Shown here piece after piece: positions 5,500 to 11,219 of a stretch of 11,219 bases of DNA (its first letter is position 1; every line of letters begins with the position of its first letter). The stretch lies in NCBI GenBank assembly GCA_038255685.1, contig JBBSLC010000100.1:1-11219 (forward strand). The letters run 5' to 3'. Below the pieces are notes generated by a model that had not been told where the DNA came from, searched no databases, and saw only the letters and a list, made by a program, of their open reading frames with translations. The position numbers and the translations under genes were made by a program. The DNA comes from CADCSY01 sp038255685. Its GTDB lineage: Bacteria; Actinomycetota; Acidimicrobiia; Acidimicrobiales; CADCSY01.

Positions 5500-6060
5500 G
5501 TGGAGGAACAGGGAGGCGGGGTCGACCTGGAAGCGGTCCTGGGCGAGCTCAAGGCTCGGGTCGCTGAGCGGCGGGCGGCGGGGGAGTACCCCGAGGCGCT
5601 CGAGGCGCAGCTGTCGGAGCACTTCGAGCGGGTGATGGCGCACCGCAAGCAGGACCCTCGCCCCGAGGAGCCCTACCTCGACGAGCTCGTGGACCAGCTC
5701 GAGGAGCGCAGCCGCTTCCACGTGCCCGCCCTCAGCTACGAGTCCCACTTCCCCGGCGGCGAGAAGCTCCGGCGCACCATCGGCGAGCTGGTCCGGCGCC
5801 AGGAGCAGGAGACCGTCGACCAGCTCCTCCACTACACGAACCTGATCAACATCCTGCTGCGGATGCTCGCCCACCTGGCCCAGGAGCCGCCGTACCACTT
5901 CCACCAGGACATGTGGACCCACGTCGACGGCATGCTCCAGCGCATGGCCGACGCCGAGCGGGTCGAGGCGGGCGGGCCGGCGGCGACGGCGGCGCTCGTG
6001 GCCCGGGTCGAGGCGCTCGAGGCCGAGGTGGCGACGCTGCGGGCCTCGACCGCCGGCTGA
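5500..6060 (+). CDS. Helical protein of unknown function, first gene of the glycosyltransferase operon
   Basis: A 186-residue protein rich in Glu, Leu, Arg and Ala and probably almost all alpha-helical. Residues 10-50 and 56-75 are charged amphipathic helices. A conserved-looking middle follows (SYESHFPGGEKLRRTIGELVRRQEQETVDQLLHYTNLINILLRMLAHL, 79-126), and residues 163-182 form a heptad-like coiled coil (ALVARVEALEAEVATLR). There is no signal peptide or membrane span. I do not recognise a named family. The pattern resembles the helical segment found beside methyltransferase or glycosyltransferase domains in polysaccharide loci, so a scaffold or chain-length role is possible but unproven. The frame is open far upstream; I start at GTG 5500 because a -10 box precedes it and the sequence becomes protein-like there. 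The next gene starts 2 nt after its stop. Confidence 0.75.
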   Translation: MEEQGGGVDLEAVLGELKARVAERRAAGEYPEALEAQLSEHFERVMAHRKQDPRPEEPYLDELVDQLEERSRFHVPALSYESHFPGGEKLRRTIGELVRRQEQETVDQLLHYTNLINILLRMLAHLAQEPPYHFHQDMWTHVDGMLQRMADAERVEAGGPAATAALVARVEALEAEVATLRASTAG

Positions 6061-6062
6061 GC

Positions 6063-7148
6063 GTGCAGATCCACCAGGTCCTCAACTCGGCGTCGCCCGC
6101 CGATGCCGTGACCGACTCGGCCTTCCGCCTGCGCGAGCTGCTCCGCAAGGTCGGCCCGTCGGAGATCTACTCGCTGCACGTTGCGCCCGAGGTGGCGCAC
6201 GAGGTGCACCGGCTCTTCCTCTACCCGCCCCGCCGGGAGCGCCCGGGTGGCGAGCAGCACCTGCTCGTCTTCCACGCCTCGATCGGTGAGCCCGAGGTCC
6301 TGTCGTTCCTCATGCAACAGGACGACCGGCTCGTCGTGATGTACCACAACATCACGCCGTCGAGGTACTTCCGAGGCTTCAACCCGACCTTCGCCGACCT
6401 GCTCGACGCCGGCCGCTCCGAGCTGCGGTACCTCCACGACAAGGTCGACCTCGCGCTCGCCGTCTCGGCGTTCAACGCCGCCGAGCTGGTCGAGATGGGC
6501 TTCCCCGACGTGGCGGTGGCGCCGCTGCTCGTCGACGTGACCGGCCCCGGCGGCGTCAAGGTCGATGAGGGGATGGTCGCCGCCCTCGCCAACGTCCTCG
6601 GCACCGGCCCGACGCTGCTCTACGTCGGCCAGCTCCAGCCCCACAAACGCCCTGACCTGCTGCTGCAGGCCTTCCACCTGCTCAGCACCCACCTCATGCC
6701 CGAGGCGAGGCTGATCGTGGCCGGGATCGGGCGGCTCAAGCCCTACCGGGAGGCGCTCGAGCGGCTCATCCACGAGCTCGGCCTCTACCGGGCGACGCTC
6801 ACCGGCCACCTCACCCCTGGCCAGCTGGCGGCGTGCTGGCAGGAGGCGGATGCGTTCGTGACCGCCAGCGAGCACGAGGGGTTCTGCATGCCCCTCGCCG
6901 AAGCGATGGCCCACCAGGTGCCGATCCTCGCCCGGCGCTGTGCGGCGATCCCCGAGACCGTCGCCGATGCAGCGCTGCTCGTCGACGCCGACGCCGGCCC
7001 GGAGCTGCTCGCCGAGGCCATGGCCGAGATCCTCGAGAACCAGGTGCTGCGGACCGAGCTGAACCGGCGAGCCGCGGTGCGGGTGCGCGCCTTCGACCCC
7101 GACCGTGCGGCGGAGACCTTCCTCCGCCACCTGCTGCGCGTGGCCTGA
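6063..7148 (+). CDS. Glycosyltransferase family 4 (GT-B fold), first of two
   Basis: A 361-residue cytoplasmic, retaining-type glycosyltransferase. The C-terminal donor-binding domain has LLYVGQLQPHKRPDLLLQAF (185-204) with K195 in the phosphate-contact motif, the strand LIVAGIG (217-223), and the EX7E motif E272-E280 (EGFCMPLAE). The N-terminal acceptor domain (about 1-160) begins IHQVLNSASPADAVTD and has VFHASIGEPEV (69-79) and VVMYHNITPSRYF (91-103), a pattern I associate with surface-polysaccharide glycosyltransferases. GTG 6063 is 2 nt after the preceding stop, so translation is probably coupled. The likely job is adding one sugar to an envelope glycan; donor and acceptor cannot be told. 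Confidence 0.88.
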   Translation: MQIHQVLNSASPADAVTDSAFRLRELLRKVGPSEIYSLHVAPEVAHEVHRLFLYPPRRERPGGEQHLLVFHASIGEPEVLSFLMQQDDRLVVMYHNITPSRYFRGFNPTFADLLDAGRSELRYLHDKVDLALAVSAFNAAELVEMGFPDVAVAPLLVDVTGPGGVKVDEGMVAALANVLGTGPTLLYVGQLQPHKRPDLLLQAFHLLSTHLMPEARLIVAGIGRLKPYREALERLIHELGLYRATLTGHLTPGQLAACWQEADAFVTASEHEGFCMPLAEAMAHQVPILARRCAAIPETVADAALLVDADAGPELLAEAMAEILENQVLRTELNRRAAVRVRAFDPDRAAETFLRHLLRVA

Positions 7149-7151
7149 GCG

Positions 7152-8354
7152 GTGAAGCTGCTCTTCGTCGTCCAGCGCTACGGGATCGAGATCTTCGGCG
7201 GCGCCGAGCAGGCGACGCGCATGTTCGCCAGCCGCATGGCCGCCCGTGGCCACGACGTCGAGGTGCTGACCAGCTGTGCCCTCAGCTATGTCGACTGGGC
7301 CGACCACTTCGAGCCGGGGACGAGCGAGCTCGAGGGGGTGGTCGTGCACCGGCTGCCCGTCGTGGCGCCGAGGGAGGACCGCTTCTTCGGGCCGCTGAAC
7401 GGCCGGGTGAACGCCAACCCGCACGTCACCCCGCTGTTCCTCCAGCGGGAGTGGCTCCGCTCCCAAGGGCCGCTGCTCGACGGGCAGACCGAGTGGCTCC
7501 AGGCCAACGCCGGGCGCTTCGACGTGGCGGTGTTCTTCACCTACCTGTACTGGACGACCGCGGCGGGGCTGCCGGTGGCGTCGTCGCTCGTGCCCACGCT
7601 GCTGCACCCCCTCGCCCACGACGAGCCGGCGTTCTGGCTCCAGGTCTTCGACACCACGCTGCGGTCGGCCCGGTGCATGGCCTACCTGACCGAGGAGGAG
7701 CGCGACCTCGTCTCCCGGCGGCTGGGCTCCCCGGTGGCGGGGGAGGTCATCGGGATCGGCAGCGAGCTCGACCCGCCGCTCGGCGACCCCGGACCGGTGC
7801 GGGCCGCGCTCGGCCTCGGGGACCGCCCCTACCTCGCCTACGTCGGCCGGGTCGACCCGGCCAAGGGCGCCGAGGAGCTGTTCGACTGCTTCGCTGCCTA
7901 CAAGGCCCGCAAGGGGGGTGACCTCGCCCTGCTCTACGTCGGCGAGGAGATCCGCCCCGTCCCGAAGCACCCCGACGTCTTCGTCACCGGGTTCGTGGAC
8001 GAGCCGACCAAGCACGCCCTGCTCGCCGACGCCGTCGCCCTCGTCCAGCCGTCGTACTTCGAGAGCTTCTCGATGGTGCTGACCGAGGCGTGGGCGCTGC
8101 GCCGACCGGCTCTGGTGCAGGGCGCGTGCAGCGTGCTGCGGGGCCAGGCGATGCGCAGCGGCGGCGCGATCCCCTACGAGGGCTTCGCCGAGCTGGAGGC
8201 GGGCATCGACCTGCTGGTTGGCGACCGGGCGCTCGGCGACGCCATGGGCGAGGCCGGTCGGCGCTACGTCGAATCGCGCTACGGGTGGGACGTGGTCCTC
8301 GACCGCTACGAGGCGATCCTCGAGGCCACCGCGGGCCCTGCGTCGCTCGCCTGA
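7152..8354 (+). CDS. Glycosyltransferase family 4 (GT-B fold), second of two
   Basis: A 400-residue GT4-type enzyme. The N-terminus MKLLFVVQRYGIEIFGGAEQATRMFA carries the glycine-rich GGAEQ (16-20) typical of the acceptor-side Rossmann domain. The C-terminal domain has YLAYVGRVDPAKGAEELFDCF (227-247, K238), LLYVGEE (260-266) and the EX7E motif E304-E312 (ESFSMVLTE). GTG 7152 lies 3 nt after the previous stop. It is about as divergent from the first glycosyltransferase as typical members of the family, so the two probably add different sugars or make different linkages. It ends tail to tail with the SLH gene, 3 nt apart. No polymerase, flippase or transporter is present in the window. Confidence 0.9.
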   Translation: MKLLFVVQRYGIEIFGGAEQATRMFASRMAARGHDVEVLTSCALSYVDWADHFEPGTSELEGVVVHRLPVVAPREDRFFGPLNGRVNANPHVTPLFLQREWLRSQGPLLDGQTEWLQANAGRFDVAVFFTYLYWTTAAGLPVASSLVPTLLHPLAHDEPAFWLQVFDTTLRSARCMAYLTEEERDLVSRRLGSPVAGEVIGIGSELDPPLGDPGPVRAALGLGDRPYLAYVGRVDPAKGAEELFDCFAAYKARKGGDLALLYVGEEIRPVPKHPDVFVTGFVDEPTKHALLADAVALVQPSYFESFSMVLTEAWALRRPALVQGACSVLRGQAMRSGGAIPYEGFAELEAGIDLLVGDRALGDAMGEAGRRYVESRYGWDVVLDRYEAILEATAGPASLA

Positions 8355-8357
8355 GGG

Positions 8358-10439
8358 TCACACGACGCCGGAGGCGGCGTAGCTCCCGAAGGTCTCGCTG
8401 GCGTCGGTGACCGCACCGTGTCGGCTGCCGGCGAGTGAAGCGTCGCCGATGGCGGCGAACTGCTCGGGGTCGCCGACCTCGTCGGCCGTGCAAGTGACGA
8501 AGCGCCCGCCGGTCACCTCGCAGCCGGCCAGCTCGGTGCGAACGCCCTCGGCGTCGTAGACCGAGAACCCGGTGGTGAGGCGGAGCGTGGCTCGCTGGTC
8601 GTACTCGAAGACGATCCGGCGCACGGTGGTGGGCACGAGTGCGGTGCCGCCCGGCTGCTGCACCCGGCCGACTCGCACGAGGTCGGGAGCTGCGGTCTCG
8701 CCGGCGGCGAGCGAGCGGGCGAAGCCCTCCTCGTCCACCCGGTTCGTCGCCTCGGTGGCAGCGGAGGTGACCGCGCCGGCATCGACCGACGCACCGGCGG
8801 TGATCGAGGCGACGGAACCCTCGGCGAAGGTGACGACCACGGCCCGGTTGTCGCCCGGCACCACCTCGGCCGAGCCCGACGTCACCTCGGCGCCGTCGAG
8901 GTCGTAGACCCGCCACGGTGCCTCGCCGGGGACCGGCGTCCCGGTGGGGGCGATCACGACTGCCTCGTCGAAGGTGTAGCGGACCTGGTCGACCTCGGCG
9001 TCGATGTCGATCGTGAGCAGGTCGGGGACACCCGAGAGGGCGCCGCTCGTCGAGATGGCGACGGCCTGCTGGGGGTTGACGTTGCCCTCGGGCGCGTCGG
9101 GCAGGGCCGGGTCGGCGGGTGCCTCCTGAGGGGTGTCGCTGACCGTGGCGGTGTCGACGTAGCCACGCACGACCTGGGTCGCCTCCTCGGCCGAGAGGGG
9201 GAACGCGACGGTGTGCTTGGTGGTGCCGTCCCCACCGGCGAGGCCGGTCGAGTCCTTCACCACGCCATCGGCGAGGATGAGGTGGTAGCCGGTCGGATCG
9301 ACGACGGAGGCGGGCTCGTCGAAGCCGAAGTCGACCGCTGACTGGCCCAGACGGCTGACGCTGACCAGGTCGGGGGCCGAGGTGGTGCCGGCGAGGAGGT
9401 CGACGGCCTGGAGCGGGGCGGCACCGTCGGGGCCGAGGTTGCCGAGCGGGTCCTGCACGGCGTTGCGGGCGACGGTCGCCGTGGTGGCCAACCGCGCTGA
9501 CGCCGCAGGGAACGTGGCCCGCACGAGGTTCGGAGCGTCGACGTCGCGGACCGCCGACGTGGCCGAGGTGGCCTCGGCGTCGAAGCCGATCAACCGGAAG
9601 CCCTCGGCGACGATGCTCGTCGCGGCGACCGCCTCGTCGAAGGCGAACGCCACCGTGGTGGTCCCGCCCGACGTGGTGGCAGCGGCGCTGACGAGCTCGG
9701 GGCTGGCAGTGGCGTCGGCGACCCCGATGCGGGCGAGGGGGGTCGACCGGCTCTCCGTCAGCCAGTCGAGCGAGCGGGCGAGGAACAGCGCGAGCTGACC
9801 CCGGGTGACGGGCGCGAGCGGCTCGAACCCGCCGCTGGTCGTCCCGGCCACCACGCCGATCTCGGCGAGCTCGTCGATGGCGCGCTCGTGGGTGGTGCTG
9901 TCGTCGTCGGTGAAGTAGCTGGCGCTCGGCTCGGGCAGGGGCGCGCCGGTGAGCAGGACGAGCTCGCGAGCGATGAACGACGCCATCTGGCCACGGGAGA
10001 CCTGGTCGGTCGGCCGGAAGGTGCCGTCGGTGAAGCCGGAGGCGACCCCCGAGGCGGCGAGTCGGTCGATGGCGTCCTCGTGGACGCTGGTGTCGTCGTC
10101 GGCGAAGGCGCCCTGGGCGGGCTCGGGGAGGGACAGGCCGGCCACCTCGCCGGTGCGCACGACGAACGACGCCATCTGCCCGCGTGTCACCGCCTCGCCG
10201 GGGGAGAAGGTGGTTGGCGTGGTGCCGGTGGTGATGCGGTAGAAGGCGACGCAGTCGACGGCGTCGCCGAAGCCCTCGGTGGGTCGGTCGTCGAATCCCG
10301 AGGTCGGGGCGAAGGTGCACGCGTCGGCGATGTCGCGGGCGACGCCCTGGTCGGCAGCAGCGGGGCTGGCGACGAGGGGTGCGGCCACGACAGCGGCGAG
10401 CGCACTCACGAGAAGGCGTCGTGCTCGGTCGCTGCGCAT
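8358..10439 (-). CDS. Secreted SLH-domain surface protein with tandem Ig-like repeats
   Basis: A 693-residue exported protein. A signal peptide with RRLL then a hydrophobic run leads to a probable cleavage after residue 29 (SPAAA/DQ). Three SLH domains follow at about 46-98, 111-162 and 175-228; each ends in a GQMASF or GQLALF helix, and domains 2 and 3 begin with FADDD or FTDDD. SLH domains anchor proteins non-covalently to wall polymers. Residues 246-693 appear to hold four repeats of about 110 residues, each opening with a P-E/D-L-V/L motif (247, 356, 472, 585) and a strand like VAFAFDEAV. C41/C63 and C640/C650 might form disulfides outside the cell. There is no C-terminal membrane span or LPXTG motif, so the SLH domains should be the only anchor. 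The start has GGGAG 7 nt upstream. Ligand or enzymatic role unknown. Confidence 0.9.
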   Translation of the reverse strand: MRSDRARRLLVSALAAVVAAPLVASPAAADQGVARDIADACTFAPTSGFDDRPTEGFGDAVDCVAFYRITTGTTPTTFSPGEAVTRGQMASFVVRTGEVAGLSLPEPAQGAFADDDTSVHEDAIDRLAASGVASGFTDGTFRPTDQVSRGQMASFIARELVLLTGAPLPEPSASYFTDDDSTTHERAIDELAEIGVVAGTTSGGFEPLAPVTRGQLALFLARSLDWLTESRSTPLARIGVADATASPELVSAAATTSGGTTTVAFAFDEAVAATSIVAEGFRLIGFDAEATSATSAVRDVDAPNLVRATFPAASARLATTATVARNAVQDPLGNLGPDGAAPLQAVDLLAGTTSAPDLVSVSRLGQSAVDFGFDEPASVVDPTGYHLILADGVVKDSTGLAGGDGTTKHTVAFPLSAEEATQVVRGYVDTATVSDTPQEAPADPALPDAPEGNVNPQQAVAISTSGALSGVPDLLTIDIDAEVDQVRYTFDEAVVIAPTGTPVPGEAPWRVYDLDGAEVTSGSAEVVPGDNRAVVVTFAEGSVASITAGASVDAGAVTSAATEATNRVDEEGFARSLAAGETAAPDLVRVGRVQQPGGTALVPTTVRRIVFEYDQRATLRLTTGFSVYDAEGVRTELAGCEVTGGRFVTCTADEVGDPEQFAAIGDASLAGSRHGAVTDASETFGSYAASGVV

Positions 10440-10547
10440 GTCGGTTCTCCCAGTGGTCCGCCGTCGACGTCGCACGCTACGAGGTCCGTGTGACGGCTGG
10501 CGGTCGGGGTGACTGCCACAGGGGGCCCACCTGCCATCCTGAGGTGG
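10440..10547. promoter_or_regulatory. Divergent promoter region of the SLH and epimerase genes
   Basis: A 108-bp spacer. For the minus-strand SLH gene, TAGCGT (10479 to 10474) is a good -10 box, the same hexamer as at 5486, giving a leader of roughly 27 nt with a GGGAG ribosome site (10451 to 10447). For the plus-strand epimerase gene, CATCCT (10535-10540) is a weak -10 hexamer 7 nt before the ATG. An inverted repeat CCACCT (10527-10532)/AGGTGG (10542-10547) with a 9-nt loop brackets that hexamer and ends at the start codon; it could be an operator. No clear -35 boxes. Confidence 0.4.
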
Positions 10548-11219
10548 ATGGACCGCCTCCACGTCTTCCTCGGGACCAAGGCGCAGTACATCAAGACGGC
10601 ACCGGTGCTGCGCCTGCTCGATGCGCGGGGCGTGGACTACCGCCTCATCGACTCCGGCCAGCACGCCCGCCTTGCGACGTCCCTGCGGGTCGAGCTCGGG
10701 GTGCGCCTGCCCGACCACGTGCTCGGCGGCGCTGGCGACGTCGACTCGATACCCCAGGCGCTGCGGTGGTCGGCGGGCCTCGCCGCCAGGCTCGGCTCTC
10801 GGAAGCGCCTACGACGGGAGATCTTCGGGGGCGACGGCGGGATCTGCATCGTCCACGGCGACACCCCCTCCACCCTGCTCGCCACCCTCATGGCCCGCCG
10901 AGCCGGCCTGCGCGTCGCCCACCTCGAGGCCGGGCTGCGATCCCACAGCCTCCTGCACCCGTTCCCCGAGGAGGCCATCCGCCTGCTCGTCATGCGGTGG
11001 TCGGCGCTGCTGTTCGCCCCGAGCCCCGAGACCGCCGCCAACCTCGCGGCCATGAAGGTGAAGGGCCGCGTCATCGAGGTCGGCGGCAACACCTCCCTCG
11101 AGGCGGTCGCTGCCTCGGTCCGCCCGGGCGAGGTCGAACCGGGGCCGGTCGTGGTCAGCATGCACCGGGTCGAGAACCTCTACAGCGGCAAGGTCGTCGA
11201 CCGCTTCGTCGACCTGCTC
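10548..11219 (+). CDS. UDP-N-acetylglucosamine 2-epimerase-like protein (partial, 3' end outside window)
   Basis: The first 224 residues of a WecB-like GT-B-fold epimerase; the family is about 360-400 residues long, so the C-terminal nucleotide-binding half is mostly missing. Motifs are GTKAQYIKTAP (9-19; the classical form is GTRPEAIK), SGQH (36-39), HGDTPST (103-109), HLEAGLRS (125-132), PFPEEAIR (138-145), GGN (179-181) and MHRVEN (205-210; the classical form is HRREN). The acids corresponding to E. coli D95, E117 and E131 are kept. WecB enzymes interconvert UDP-GlcNAc and UDP-ManNAc for wall and capsule glycans. The changes at GTR, PEEANR and HRREN mark a divergent subgroup, so a different UDP-sugar is possible. 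No spaced Shine-Dalgarno is seen; initiation at ATG 10548 may be leaderless. Confidence 0.85.
   Translation, partial: MDRLHVFLGTKAQYIKTAPVLRLLDARGVDYRLIDSGQHARLATSLRVELGVRLPDHVLGGAGDVDSIPQALRWSAGLAARLGSRKRLRREIFGGDGGICIVHGDTPSTLLATLMARRAGLRVAHLEAGLRSHSLLHPFPEEAIRLLVMRWSALLFAPSPETAANLAAMKVKGRVIEVGGNTSLEAVAASVRPGEVEPGPVVVSMHRVENLYSGKVVDRFVDLL

Noticed and set aside
5832..8015. Long minus-strand open frame (727 codons) opposite the glycosyltransferase operon
   Set aside because: The plus-strand genes have clear GT4 motifs; the antisense product is low-complexity H/G/E/R-rich sequence.
7984..10320. Long minus-strand open frame (778 codons) overlapping the SLH gene in another frame
   Set aside because: Arg/His/Pro-rich translation without domains; the SLH frame has a signal peptide and recognisable domains.
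10527..10547. Hairpin before the epimerase gene as a riboswitch
   Set aside because: The stem is only 6 bp, and the likely transcription start lies inside or after it, so it would not be in the RNA. It is at best a DNA operator.
1..11219. CRISPR array, tRNA, rRNA, insertion sequence, phage or defence-system genes
   Set aside because: No regularly spaced repeats, cloverleaf, transposase, integrase or defence motifs seen. The two toxin-antitoxin-like pairs are the only mobile-type modules, and they are not enough to call a defence island.

Overview
The window is GC-rich throughout, with G or C at most third codon positions. It shows an actinobacterial pattern: an acyl-CoA carboxylase subunit with biotin carboxylase and biotin carrier fused in one chain, a biotin ligase without an N-terminal DNA-binding domain, several GTG starts, and several genes whose start codon lies 6-9 nt after a TANNNT -10 box (probable leaderless mRNAs). 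The S-layer-homology (SLH) surface protein and the style of the glycosyltransferases would suit the class Acidimicrobiia (Ilumatobacter/Iamia-like), but that placement is an inference and no rRNA or marker gene confirms it.

Layout, left to right. (1) 1-150: non-coding, with a 27-bp direct repeat and a hairpin. (2) 151-1092, minus strand: FMN-dependent oxidoreductase of the nitronate monooxygenase family. (3) 1093-1396: non-coding. (4) 1397-2061, plus strand: VapBC-type toxin-antitoxin pair with an ATGA overlap. (5) 2219-4006, minus strand: biotin-dependent acyl-CoA carboxylase alpha chain, with its start codon back to back with a plus-strand biotin-protein ligase (birA) ending at 4835. (6) 4882-5432, minus strand: a second toxin-antitoxin-like pair, a DUF4258 protein followed by a YgiT-type zinc-finger protein. 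(7) 5500-8354, plus strand: a compact three-gene operon of an unrecognised helical protein and two GT4 glycosyltransferases. (8) 8358-10439, minus strand: secreted protein with three SLH domains followed by what look like four tandem repeats of about 110 residues. (9) 10548 to the right edge, plus strand: a divergent UDP-GlcNAc 2-epimerase-like gene, cut by the window.

How the genes fit together. The birA product would attach biotin to the carrier lysine (K561) of the carboxylase encoded on the opposite strand, so enzyme and activator sit head to head. The right half is a cell-envelope locus: two cytoplasmic glycosyltransferases, an epimerase that would make UDP-ManNAc, and an SLH protein. 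In Bacillus-type bacteria SLH domains hold proteins to a pyruvylated, ManNAc-containing wall polymer, so the epimerase and SLH genes may supply the ligand and the anchored protein. This link is inferred. The two toxin-antitoxin pairs flank the biotin block and look like accessory insertions between otherwise ordinary genes. I see no CRISPR array, tRNA, rRNA, transposase or phage gene.
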